From: Candidatus Kaistella beijingensis
Lineage (GTDB): Bacteria; Bacteroidota; Bacteroidia; Flavobacteriales; Weeksellaceae
Assembly (NCBI RefSeq): GCF_020084865.1
Contig: NZ_CP071953.1
Span: 62,001 to 126,000, forward strand
Length of the DNA: 64,000 bases
Direction of reading: 5' to 3'
A program made the translations under genes and the position numbers. The notes under the pieces are model-generated. The model had not been told where the DNA came from. It was given only the letters and a program-made list of their open reading frames with translations, and ran no database searches. Shown here in pieces: positions 52,264 to 60,518 of this stretch (the first letter of the stretch is position 1; each line of letters starts with the position of its first letter).

Positions 52264-53214
52264 ATGAAAAATTTATTTAAGCTCTCAGCACTTTTGTTTT
52301 TCTTCGGTCTACTGTTAACTTCCTGTGAAGAAACCAGAGACGATATGCAAACACCAAAAAGTATTTATGAACTTGCCTCAGCAGACTCGGATCTTTCTAA
52401 TCTGAAAGCCGCAATTGATAAAGCTGGATTAGCCTCTACTTTAAGTGCGTCGGGTAATTTTACCGTATTTGCACCATCAAATGCAGCTTTTACACAATTT
52501 CTTACCGATAACGGTTTTGCAAGCCTGAATGATGTTCCTACCGCAGCACTAAAAGAAATTCTTTTAAACCATGTACTCGCATCAAAAGTAATGGTAGCGC
52601 AGGTAACCACAGGCTATGTTTCTACTTTAGCGAAAGGTAATGCCTCTTCTGCAAAGAATTTAAGTATGTACATTGACACAACATCTGGTGTTAAAATCAA
52701 CGGAATTTCTACCGTTACCAAAACTGACATTAATGCTAGCAATGGAGTAATTCACAAAGTTGATAAAGTAATTGGTCTGCCAACAGTTGTTACTCACGCA
52801 TTAGCAAACCCTAATTTTTCTTCTCTTGTCACCGCACTTACCAGAAGTGACATGCCTAATTTTGTGGCTATATTAAGTGGGACCACCAACTCACCATTTA
52901 CTGTTTTTGCTCCTACAAATGCAGCGTTTACTTCGCTGCTGACAGAGTTAAACCTTCCTAATCTTGGTGCAGTGCCTACATCAACTTTAGAAAATGTCCT
53001 AAAATATCACGTTGTTGCCGGTGCAAATGTATTATCAACTGATATTACCAATAATATGAATGTTACTACATTCCAGGGTGGTACTTTCAACATTACCACC
53101 ACGGGCGGTGTAAAAATTACCGATGCCAATAACAGAGTCTCGAATGTAATCGCTACAGATGTGCAGTGCAGCAACGGTGTTATTCATGCCATAGACAAAG
53201 TTCTTTTACCATAG
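52264..53214 (+). CDS. Lipoprotein with two fasciclin (FAS1) domains
   Basis: 316 residues from MKNLFKLSALLFFFGLLLTSC, which carries the lipobox Cys21; a TTG-initiated extension of 12 residues is rejected. Two FAS1 repeats follow (about 33-175 and 178-316), each with the H1 box FTVFAPSNAAFTQFL / FTVFAPTNAAFTSLL and the H2-type NGVIHKVDKVI / NGVIHAIDKVL. FAS1 proteins act in adhesion at the cell surface. A TonB-dependent receptor gene follows on the same strand behind a terminator-like hairpin. Confidence 0.92.
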   Translation: MKNLFKLSALLFFFGLLLTSCEETRDDMQTPKSIYELASADSDLSNLKAAIDKAGLASTLSASGNFTVFAPSNAAFTQFLTDNGFASLNDVPTAALKEILLNHVLASKVMVAQVTTGYVSTLAKGNASSAKNLSMYIDTTSGVKINGISTVTKTDINASNGVIHKVDKVIGLPTVVTHALANPNFSSLVTALTRSDMPNFVAILSGTTNSPFTVFAPTNAAFTSLLTELNLPNLGAVPTSTLENVLKYHVVAGANVLSTDITNNMNVTTFQGGTFNITTTGGVKITDANNRVSNVIATDVQCSNGVIHAIDKVLLP

Positions 53215-53248
53215 TAGTTTGTATATTTTAAATGTTAATGTTTGATAA

Positions 53249-53276
53249 GCGTCCCTTTAAAAGGGACGTTTATTTG
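53249..53276 (+). terminator. Terminator-like palindrome after the fasciclin gene
   Basis: CGTCCCTT pairs with AAGGGACG (53250-53268), with a short T run. Confidence 0.6.
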
Positions 53277-53300
53277 TAAATTGCAAAAATTTTTAAAACC

Positions 53301-55688
53301 ATGAAATTTAAACTTATCCTTCTTTTTTTCATCAGTTCTTTATCGCTTTACAGCCAGGTTGGGAGTATCAATATTAATGTTTTTGATGATTTCAGTAAAA
53401 AACCGCTCACTGCAACCGTAAAAATTTTGGGCGGAAATGAGGAGCAGTTTTCCGGAACAGGAAATATTTTAATTTCAGACATCAGTTCGGGTACTTATAC
53501 ATTTGAAATTGTTTCGGAGGGTTACAGCCCCAGCTATCTGAATGAAATCAACGTAGTTCCTAACCAGAATCTTACTTTTTCGGTGGGATTAACGAAATTT
53601 GCAACCGACATTCAGGAGGTTACCATTACACGGAAAGCATACAAAACCACGGCGGAAAGTCCGGTTTCATTACGAAACATAACTTCAGAAGAAGTCCAGA
53701 AAAACGCAGGTTCCAACCGAGATGTTTCCAAAGCGATTCTAAGTTTTCCGGGCGTTGGAAGTACCGCAACTTTTAGAAATGACCTTTTTATCAGAGGTGG
53801 AAGTTCGGCAGAAAATAAATTTTATATTGACGGAATTGAAGTTCCCGTTATCAATCACTTTCAAACTCAGGGCGCCTCCGGTGGTCCTCGCGGAATTATT
53901 ACGGTGGATTTTATCAAAGATGTCGATTTTTACAGCGGCGCATTTCCGGCGAAAAGAAACGGTGTTCTATCTTCACTTTTTGAATTCAATTTAAAACAGG
54001 CGAGGAAAGACAAACTTGGTTACAAAGCGGTTTTAGGTTTGGACGATATGCAGTTGATGGTGGATGGTCCACTTTCCAAAGATCAAAGCTGGAGCGGACT
54101 TTTCTCCGCAAGAAAATCCAATTTGCAGTTGCTTTTTAAAGGAATTGGTTTGCCATTTTTGCCGAGTTATTACGATACTACTTTCAAAATTTCAAAAAAA
54201 TATAAAAGTGGTGACGAACTGTATTTTATTGGTTTGGGTGCGATTGATAAATTTGAATTTAACGACAATGCGAAAAAAACGCTCTCTAATTTAACGTTGA
54301 TTGACCGACTTCCGAACTCGCCGCAATGGAATTACACGGTTGGGGCAGGTTACCGACATTTGGTGGAAAACGGGAATTGGCTTTTTACCTGGAGCAGAAA
54401 TATGCTCGACAATCAAGCCATAAAATATTACAGAAATATTGAAACGCCACAAAATTTGCTTTACGATTACCAATCTCGTGAAGCAGAAAATAAAGTGAGA
54501 ATCGACCGAAATTTCAAACTAAATGATTATCAGTTCAGCGCAGGAACCAACGTGAATTTCGCGAAATATTCTAACAATTCTACCATCAAACAAGTCAATC
54601 GAAACACCATAGATTTTGACCAAATTTCTTCGGAATTGAACCTTGTTCAGTACGGTTTATATCTTCAAACTTCCAAGAAATTTTTGGATGATAAAATGCA
54701 ACTTTCTGTTGGAGCCAGAATTGATGGCAGCAATTATTCTGACTTGACTAACAATCCTTTTGAACAGTTTTCTCCAAGATTTTCATTGAATTACAAATTT
54801 GCAGAAAATTGGGCAGCGAATTTCAATACCGGAATTTATTATCAACTTCCGGCTTATACGAGTTTAGGTTTTCAGTTGAGCAATAATTTAGTGAATAAAA
54901 ATTCATTAAAATACATTCAAAACACGCATTTTGTCGGTGGTTTAGAATTTAATGGAAAAGACAATCTGCGTTTCACTTTGGAAGGATATTACAAAAAGTA
55001 CAAAAATTATCCGTTCTCGTTGCGTAATCAAATTTCATTGGCAAATATCGGTGGAGATTTTGGCGTTGTTGGTAATGAACCTGTAGATTCCCGAGGTTTT
55101 GGCGAAACGTATGGTGTGGAATTTTTGGCTCAAAAACGAACTTTGAACAATTTCTACGGAATTGTTGCCTACACTTTCGGGTTTTCAAAATTCTCCGATT
55201 CAGCCGGAAATTTATTGCCGTCAAGTTGGGATTCCAGACACATTTTAACGATGACCACTGGAAAATATTTCAAAAGAAATTGGAATTTGGGCGCAAGATT
55301 TCGACTGCAATCCGGACTTCCGGAAACACCGTATGATTTGCAAAGAAGCGCTTTGGTAAATATTTGGAATGTTTCCAACGGTCCGGTTCAAGATTTTACA
55401 CAACTGAATTCTTTGCGAGGAAATGTCGCCCATCAATTGGACATAAGAGCCGAGAAAAAATGGATTTTCAAAAAATGGCAATTCACGACTTATGTTGATG
55501 TAGTAAATGTTTACGGCTCGAAAAGCGCAAGCAATTTACCGGTGGTCAATCTCCAAAGAGATGCTTCGGATAACGGAATTATCGCCAATCCAAATGCACC
55601 GCAAAATCAGCAATATTATTTGTTGGAAACAGGAAGTGCTGATAAAAATACGCCGTTGCCATACTTCGGATTTATATTTGAGTTTTAG
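53301..55688 (+). CDS. TonB-dependent receptor with carboxypeptidase-like regulatory domain
   Basis: 795 residues: signal peptide (to SLYSQ), a CarboxypepD_reg-like beta-sandwich (about 20-105, SININVFDDFSKKPLTATVK), a plug domain (about 115-225, DLFIRGGSSAENKFYIDGIE), then a 22-strand barrel ending in a C-terminal aromatic (PLPYFGFIFEF). It imports an unknown ligand across the outer membrane. No SusD partner is adjacent, so it is not a standard SusCD glycan system. Confidence 0.92.
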   Translation: MKFKLILLFFISSLSLYSQVGSININVFDDFSKKPLTATVKILGGNEEQFSGTGNILISDISSGTYTFEIVSEGYSPSYLNEINVVPNQNLTFSVGLTKFATDIQEVTITRKAYKTTAESPVSLRNITSEEVQKNAGSNRDVSKAILSFPGVGSTATFRNDLFIRGGSSAENKFYIDGIEVPVINHFQTQGASGGPRGIITVDFIKDVDFYSGAFPAKRNGVLSSLFEFNLKQARKDKLGYKAVLGLDDMQLMVDGPLSKDQSWSGLFSARKSNLQLLFKGIGLPFLPSYYDTTFKISKKYKSGDELYFIGLGAIDKFEFNDNAKKTLSNLTLIDRLPNSPQWNYTVGAGYRHLVENGNWLFTWSRNMLDNQAIKYYRNIETPQNLLYDYQSREAENKVRIDRNFKLNDYQFSAGTNVNFAKYSNNSTIKQVNRNTIDFDQISSELNLVQYGLYLQTSKKFLDDKMQLSVGARIDGSNYSDLTNNPFEQFSPRFSLNYKFAENWAANFNTGIYYQLPAYTSLGFQLSNNLVNKNSLKYIQNTHFVGGLEFNGKDNLRFTLEGYYKKYKNYPFSLRNQISLANIGGDFGVVGNEPVDSRGFGETYGVEFLAQKRTLNNFYGIVAYTFGFSKFSDSAGNLLPSSWDSRHILTMTTGKYFKRNWNLGARFRLQSGLPETPYDLQRSALVNIWNVSNGPVQDFTQLNSLRGNVAHQLDIRAEKKWIFKKWQFTTYVDVVNVYGSKSASNLPVVNLQRDASDNGIIANPNAPQNQQYYLLETGSADKNTPLPYFGFIFEF

Positions 55689-55697
55689 ATTCTAGAA

Positions 55698-55732
55698 AAA
55701 TCCTTCAAGGTTTTTAAAACCTTGAAGGATTC
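55698..55732. terminator. Bidirectional palindrome between the TonB receptor and S41 peptidase genes
   Basis: AATCCTTCAAGGTTTT and its perfect complement AAAACCTTGAAGGATT (55699-55731) form a long hairpin. It overlaps the last codons of the convergent S41 gene, so the repeat supplies its C-terminus (NKENPSRF). The CCTTGAAGG phrase is a frequent flavobacterial terminator repeat. Confidence 0.7.
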
Positions 55733-57261
55733 TCTTTGTTAATTTCTGCCATCACCCAATCCAACTGCACATCTTTTTTCTGCAAAATTTCTTCCAAAGT
55801 TGGGATGATTTCTTGGTCGGGAACAACTCCTTTTTTGGTGTGGGTAAACTTAATATTGGGCTGAATGAGCATTAATCCAATCGGAAGATAGAGTTTTGAA
55901 TTTTTTAGTTTTTCAGTGGAGTAGCGCCCTGCAACGGTTCCGTCATTTGCTCCGCCTGTTTCTTCGCCCACTAAAAACGCCCTTTTCTCGTCTTTTAATT
56001 TAGATGGAAGAATGGATGCTGCTGAAAAACTGCTTCCGTTAATTAGAACGTAAACTTTTCCTTTAAAATTATTCTTCTTGGGTTTTTTCAAAGCGAAAAT
56101 TCCATTATTCCTCAAATATATTTTCTCATTAACTTTTTTCGTGGAAAGTGCCGTGCCGACGAGATAAAATGGATATACCATAATCGCTAAAGGTTTAACC
56201 AAAATCGGAAAGTTAGCCAAATAATCCGCTTGAAACATTGCTGAACGCGAAGTTACCTCAATATCATTGATGAATTTAAACTCGTCGGAAACCAAATACG
56301 AATACAGATTGTTGATTTCATAAAGCGATCCACCCAAATTATCGCGAATGTCGATAAGCAGATATTTTGCAGGTGATTTTTTCAGTGTGGCAAAACTTTG
56401 TTTGTAGAATTTTCTGCTATATGTTCCCGAAAAAGTCTTGATTTTCATATACGCAATCGTGCTGTCTTTCGTGGGAAATTGCAAATCACGGTTGTAGCTT
56501 TTTGTAAGAATATTGTAATCTTTTACTTTTCCGGTCTCGCTTTTTGTGAGTTTTTTGTTGGCGGTTTCTTCCTTTTTCTTTTCTTCTTTGCTGACTTTTT
56601 CTCGATTTAAATAGAATGTTTTTACTTCATTATTAAATTTGGTTTCCACTTTTACGCTGTCAAGAATTCCAAATTCGGCGGTGAAAAAGGAGGGCCATCT
56701 TCTTTCAAGCGAATATTTTAAAAACGTTTTGTTGTAGCCGTCGCTGTTTACAAATGGTCTGTATTTTTCGAGTAGGTCTTTGATGGGAATATCTTTAATC
56801 TTTAAAATTTCTGTTCCCACTGCCATATTGGGAATTTTGTCCGTATTATCTTTCACGAAAACTCGGTCACCGTCCAACACAAAATTATAGCGGCTCAACA
56901 AACCTTTTTGATTTTTCAAATCTCTGATTTCTTTCTTTGTCAACCGCTTTTCAAAAGGATAAAGCCTTAAATGTCCTTCACGAATTTTTGCTATAATAGG
57001 TGCGAATTTTTGGTAAAATTCATTGGGTTTTAAAGGTTTGCTGATGGTGGTCTTTAAACTGTCAAATTTAAAATCAAGAGAATCCTTTGAAATGTACCAA
57101 TACAGATTGGGATGAAGTTTCTGAAGTTTGTTGTAGGCGTAATCAACGTCCTGCTTCAACTTTTCAGCAGATACGGGAGTTTCACGTTTTTCGTTGTGCT
57201 TTTTTACTGAAACACATGAACTTAAAATGGAAATAAAAACAAGAAAAAATATTTTTTTCAA
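55714..57261 (-). CDS. S41 family peptidase, lipoprotein
   Basis: 515 residues from a TTG start at 57261 (MKKIFFLVFISILSSC, lipobox Cys16). A longer frame to ATG 57330 would begin inside the terminator of the preceding gene and encode an implausible aromatic stretch, so I reject it. Residues about 300-480 form a tail-specific protease domain: LLIDIRDNLGGSLYEI and the catalytic serine in INGSSFSAASI, then GEETGGANDGT. The N-terminal part has the three-helix bundle of such proteases. Substrate unknown. Confidence 0.85.
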   Translation of the reverse strand: MKKIFFLVFISILSSCVSVKKHNEKRETPVSAEKLKQDVDYAYNKLQKLHPNLYWYISKDSLDFKFDSLKTTISKPLKPNEFYQKFAPIIAKIREGHLRLYPFEKRLTKKEIRDLKNQKGLLSRYNFVLDGDRVFVKDNTDKIPNMAVGTEILKIKDIPIKDLLEKYRPFVNSDGYNKTFLKYSLERRWPSFFTAEFGILDSVKVETKFNNEVKTFYLNREKVSKEEKKKEETANKKLTKSETGKVKDYNILTKSYNRDLQFPTKDSTIAYMKIKTFSGTYSRKFYKQSFATLKKSPAKYLLIDIRDNLGGSLYEINNLYSYLVSDEFKFINDIEVTSRSAMFQADYLANFPILVKPLAIMVYPFYLVGTALSTKKVNEKIYLRNNGIFALKKPKKNNFKGKVYVLINGSSFSAASILPSKLKDEKRAFLVGEETGGANDGTVAGRYSTEKLKNSKLYLPIGLMLIQPNIKFTHTKKGVVPDQEIIPTLEEILQKKDVQLDWVMAEINKENPSRF

Positions 57262-57297
57262 CCTGAAAATTTTGATAAAAATAAAGATTTTAAAACA

Positions 57298-57328
57298 AAA
57301 AAACTTCCACCAATTAATGGGAAGTTTC
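57298..57328 (-). terminator. Intrinsic terminator after pncA
   Basis: On the minus strand AACTTCCC-ATTAATTGGT-GGAAGTT is followed by a run of seven T, about 42 bases past the pncA stop. Confidence 0.65.
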
Positions 57329-57343
57329 ATTGAGTTTTAATTG

Positions 57344-57370
57344 ATCATTCATCATTCATCATTCATCATC
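57344..57370. repeat. Heptamer microsatellite (ATCATTC) x 3.9 at the pncA stop
   Basis: Three perfect ATCATTC units (57344-57364) plus ATCATC, directly abutting the pncA stop codon. Copy-number change by slippage would alter only the 3' untranslated region. Confidence 0.7.
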
Positions 57371-57975
57371 TATCCTAAAACCGTCACGGTATTTTGCAGC
57401 ATTTCAAAGATTGCATCTTTTCCGTTGTCAGGTTTTACGTTTACAGCACGCGTTCCGTTGAAATGCAGACACGTTACATATCCAAGGTTTGCCGCATCAA
57501 GACACGTGTATTTCACGCAATAATCCAAAGCAAGTCCCACAATTTCAACCAATTTGATGTCGTGATATTTCAGGAAATCATCCAAACCGGTTTTTACAAA
57601 ATGATTATTATCCTGAAAACCGCTGTAACTGTCCACATCAGGATTTTTTCCTTTTTGTACGATGTGGGTAACTTTATCTCTGTTTAAATCCTTATGGAAT
57701 TCCGCACCAAAAGTTCCCTGAACACAGTGATCGGGCCACATAAACTGCGGCAAACCGTTGAGGACAATAGATTCACCAACTTTTTTCCCGTTGTTGGAAG
57801 CGAAACTTTTATGATTTGCAGGATGCCAATCTTGCGTTAAAACAATTTGGTCGTATTCATTTTCCTTCATTAAAAGGTTGATGTAGGGAATAATTTCATT
57901 CGCTCCGGGAACGGCAAGTGCGCCTCCTTCACAAAAATCGTTTTGTACATCTACAACAATCAGGGCTTTTTTCAT
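57370..57975 (-). CDS. pncA: Nicotinamidase
   Basis: 201-residue cysteine hydrolase that turns nicotinamide into nicotinate for NAD salvage. Asp9 lies in IVVDVQNDF, the metal-site Asp/His lie in TQDWHPANH, the catalytic Lys is in HIVQKGKNPDVDSYSGF and the nucleophile Cys is in VEIVGLALDYCVKYTC. Length matches PncA. Followed by a terminator. Confidence 0.94.
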   Translation of the reverse strand: MKKALIVVDVQNDFCEGGALAVPGANEIIPYINLLMKENEYDQIVLTQDWHPANHKSFASNNGKKVGESIVLNGLPQFMWPDHCVQGTFGAEFHKDLNRDKVTHIVQKGKNPDVDSYSGFQDNNHFVKTGLDDFLKYHDIKLVEIVGLALDYCVKYTCLDAANLGYVTCLHFNGTRAVNVKPDNGKDAIFEMLQNTVTVLG

Positions 57976-58098
57976 ATCTTTAAATTTTGCTGAATGACTT
58001 CAGATTAAGTTATTTTTTTGATAAATTTACGGAAACTAAAACTCAAATTTTCAGCCAAAAGATTTTATTCAGCCAAAAAGACAAAACATTAATTTAAA

Positions 58099-58635
58099 AT
58101 GGACAATTTAGAACAGGCAAAATATCCCATCGGAAAATTCAGCGATCCTGAACACATTTCAGATGTTGATCTTGACAAACATATCAAAACTCTAAAAGAT
58201 TTCCCCGGAAAACTCAAAAACCTTTTGGAAAATTGGTCCGATGAACAACTCGACACGCAATACAGAGAAGGCGGTTGGAGAGTTCGGCAATTGGTGAATC
58301 ATCTTGCAGACAGTCACATGAACAGTTTTATCCGTTTCAAATTGGCTTTAACGGAAGATAATCCTACCATCAAAACTTACGACGAAGCAGCTTGGGCGGA
58401 ATTGCAGGACAGTTTTACCATCGACATCAAACCTGCTTTACAACTCTTGAAAGGTTTGCACAAACGTTGGGTTTATGAACTGAAATCTTTGACCAACAAA
58501 GAGTTTGAGCATACTTTTTTCCATCCCGAACAAAATCGAGATATCACTTTGCGAGAAAGTTTGGCTTTTTACGCGTGGCATTGCGACCATCATTTCGCCC
58601 ATATTGAAAACCTGAAAAAAGAGAAAGGTTGGTAA
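58099..58635 (+). CDS. YfiT/DinB-superfamily bacillithiol transferase
   Basis: 178 residues beginning MDNLEQAKYPIGKF. Metal ligands are the His in VNHLADSHMNSFI (near 68) and the HCDHHFAHIE cluster near residue 164. YfiT-type DinB proteins are bacillithiol S-transferases or metal-dependent hydrolases. Two further thiol-linked genes overlap it downstream, supporting a bacillithiol role. Confidence 0.9.
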   Translation: MDNLEQAKYPIGKFSDPEHISDVDLDKHIKTLKDFPGKLKNLLENWSDEQLDTQYREGGWRVRQLVNHLADSHMNSFIRFKLALTEDNPTIKTYDEAAWAELQDSFTIDIKPALQLLKGLHKRWVYELKSLTNKEFEHTFFHPEQNRDITLRESLAFYAWHCDHHFAHIENLKKEKGW

Positions 58636-59093
58636 AGTATAAATCACTTTTTCAGCCGGAAACTTTAGCGGAAATACAACGAAGAATTTTAGAATTAAAG
58701 GAGGATGCAAAAGCAAAGTGGGGAAAAATGAATTCGGCTCAAATGCTTTGTCACTGCGATAAAGTTTTGAAAGTCGCTATCGGAAAATTGATTTTGCCCA
58801 AAACAAATTTCTTCATTTATTATATCGGAAATCTTACCAGAATTGAAATGATGATTTTCAACAACGGAATTCCGCCCAACATGCCGACTTTTAAAAAATT
58901 GGTTGTTGAAGAAAATTGTAACTTTGAGGATTGTCGTGAAAATCTGCTGAAAACTTTAAATGAATTCATCAGAATTTCAAGCGAAAACAAACTTCCCGAG
59001 AGACACGAACTTTTTGGGAAAATGACAAAAAAAGAATGGGGTTTTATGGAGTACAAACACCTCAATCATCACCTAAAACAATTTGGATTATGA
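58629..59093 (+). CDS. DUF1569 (DinB-like) protein
   Basis: 154 residues from a TTG start that overlaps the previous gene by seven bases; the next Met is 34 codons in. WGKMNSAQMLCHCDKVLKVA and FMEYKHLNHHLKQFGL carry the His residues of a DinB-type metal site. DUF1569 is a DinB relative of unknown activity. Its stop overlaps the ytxJ-like start (ATGA). Confidence 0.85.
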   Translation: MVKYKSLFQPETLAEIQRRILELKEDAKAKWGKMNSAQMLCHCDKVLKVAIGKLILPKTNFFIYYIGNLTRIEMMIFNNGIPPNMPTFKKLVVEENCNFEDCRENLLKTLNEFIRISSENKLPERHELFGKMTKKEWGFMEYKHLNHHLKQFGL

Positions 59094-59467
59094 GTTTTTT
59101 TAATAAAATATTCGGAGGTTCTGAAGATGAAAAATCAGAAACAACATTTTGGAATTATATTGAATCTGAAGAAGAATTAAATAAAGCAATCGAAAAATCT
59201 TTCGAGAAAAAAGTGGCGATTTTCAAGCATTCCACAAGATGTCACATCAGTAAAACCGTTTTGCGAAATTTTGAAAGTGAGGTTCAAAATACAGATAAAA
59301 ATGTTGAATATTATTTCCTCGATTTGTTGGCGCACAGAAACCTTTCCAACAAAATTGCAGAAGATTTTGGGGTTGAACATCAAAGTCCGCAACTGATTGT
59401 TTTGGAAAATGGAAAATCGGTGAAAGATGCTTCACATCAAGCGATTTCACTTAATTTGGTTTCCTGA
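59090..59467 (+). CDS. ytxJ: Bacillithiol system redox-active protein YtxJ
   Basis: 125 residues from MSFFNKIFGG, the ATG overlapping the DUF1569 stop by four bases; a longer in-frame start lies inside that gene. Thioredoxin-like fold with a single-cysteine site KHSTRCHISKTVLRNF (the TRC-S motif) and the cis-Pro region EHQSPQLIVLENG, as in monothiol bacilliredoxins. It would remove bacillithiol from proteins. Confidence 0.9.
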   Translation: MSFFNKIFGGSEDEKSETTFWNYIESEEELNKAIEKSFEKKVAIFKHSTRCHISKTVLRNFESEVQNTDKNVEYYFLDLLAHRNLSNKIAEDFGVEHQSPQLIVLENGKSVKDASHQAISLNLVS

Positions 59468-59504
59468 AATTTTGAACCTTGAATTTTGAATCTTGCATTT
59501 GTTT

Positions 59505-60095
59505 ATGGAAAACATCACCAATTATCTTTCAGAAATTTTAGAAATTCCTTTGGATGCGGCGTCAACGTGCAGTAATTTCTACACTTCCAAGAAAGTCTCC
59601 AAGAATGAGTTTCTTCTTCGCGAAGGTGAAGTTTGTCACCAAACTTTTTTTGTGGAAAAAGGTTTGCTGCGAATGTATTCTATCGACAAAAACGGAAAAG
59701 AACACATCATACAGTTCGCTCCCGAAAAATGGTTGATTTCTGATAGAAGTTCGCTTTATTTTGGGGAGAAATCAAAATATTTTATTGAAGCTGTGGAAGA
59801 TTCCGAAGTTCTGCTTCTGAATGATGATTTCTTTACCAAAGTGATCGAAAAATTCCCCAATACTGCTGAAAACAACGACTTACTTTTACAAAAACACATC
59901 CGGAATTTACAAAACAGAGTCAATTCTCTTTTAGCTGAAACTGCGGAGGAACGTTACATGAATTTCATCAAAATGTATCCTGATATTTTGCTGCGTGTTC
60001 CGCAATGGATGGTCGCCTCTTATCTTGGAATTACACCCGAAAGTTTGAGCAGGGTGAGAAAGGAATTGGCGCGGAAGAATTTTCAGCCGACGTAG
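59505..60095 (+). CDS. Crp/Fnr family transcriptional regulator
   Basis: 196 residues from MENITNYLSE. Cyclic-nucleotide-binding beta-roll at 25-115 (FLLREGEVCHQTFFVEKGLL), a dimerisation helix, and a C-terminal winged helix with PQWMVASYLGITPESLSRVR as reading helix. It has no Cys cluster of the FNR kind. The ligand is unknown. Close behind the bacillithiol operon, after a low-complexity TTGAATTTTGAATCTTG leader. Confidence 0.9.
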   Translation: MENITNYLSEILEIPLDAASTCSNFYTSKKVSKNEFLLREGEVCHQTFFVEKGLLRMYSIDKNGKEHIIQFAPEKWLISDRSSLYFGEKSKYFIEAVEDSEVLLLNDDFFTKVIEKFPNTAENNDLLLQKHIRNLQNRVNSLLAETAEERYMNFIKMYPDILLRVPQWMVASYLGITPESLSRVRKELARKNFQPT

Positions 60096-60180
60096 TTTTT
60101 TTAAGAAAAAAATACTTTCGCACATTATAAAAAATGGTACATTTACTTTAGATTTACATATCGCTTAATATTTTTTTGCA

Positions 60181-60510
60181 ATGTCGGAGTTTATATGGAG
60201 CATGTCGATTTCTTTTCAACTGCTGTTCATTATAATAAGTGGCGTGTTTTTCCTTTACCTGAAAGAAAAGAGCTTTAAGTATTATGCGCTCTATAATATT
60301 TTTTTGGTTATTTATGTTTTAAGCAGGTACGATCCGATCTACGATGGTTCGCAGGAATTGTTGGCAGTGGTTTTGGGAGGTAAAAACGCCGCGGTTTTGA
60401 TGCATATTACCAGTTTTTTGGTGCAGGTGGCTTTCTTTATTTTTATACCATTTTTGCCCTTTATTTTCTTGATCTGGACAAACACGATAAAAAATTTTTT
60501 GGGAGAATAA
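60181..60510 (+). CDS. N-terminal membrane half of a frameshifted 7TM sensor kinase
   Basis: 109 residues with three helices (MSEFIWSMSISFQLLFIIIS onward). After VQVAFFIF (about residue 88) the frame turns into an atypical tail ending at 60510. In the -1 frame the text continues sensibly as YFYTIFALYFLDLDKHDKKF and runs without a stop into the kinase frame that follows. One T missing from the TTT run at 60436-60438 explains the break. This is probably one gene of about 456 codons with the downstream part. Confidence 0.65.
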   Translation: MSEFIWSMSISFQLLFIIISGVFFLYLKEKSFKYYALYNIFLVIYVLSRYDPIYDGSQELLAVVLGGKNAAVLMHITSFLVQVAFFIFIPFLPFIFLIWTNTIKNFLGE

Positions 60511-60518
60511 TTTGGATT

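Noticed and set aside
53301-55688. SusC/SusD polysaccharide utilisation locus
   Set aside because: No SusD-like lipoprotein or glycoside hydrolase adjacent; the receptor has the shorter CarboxypepD-plug-barrel form.
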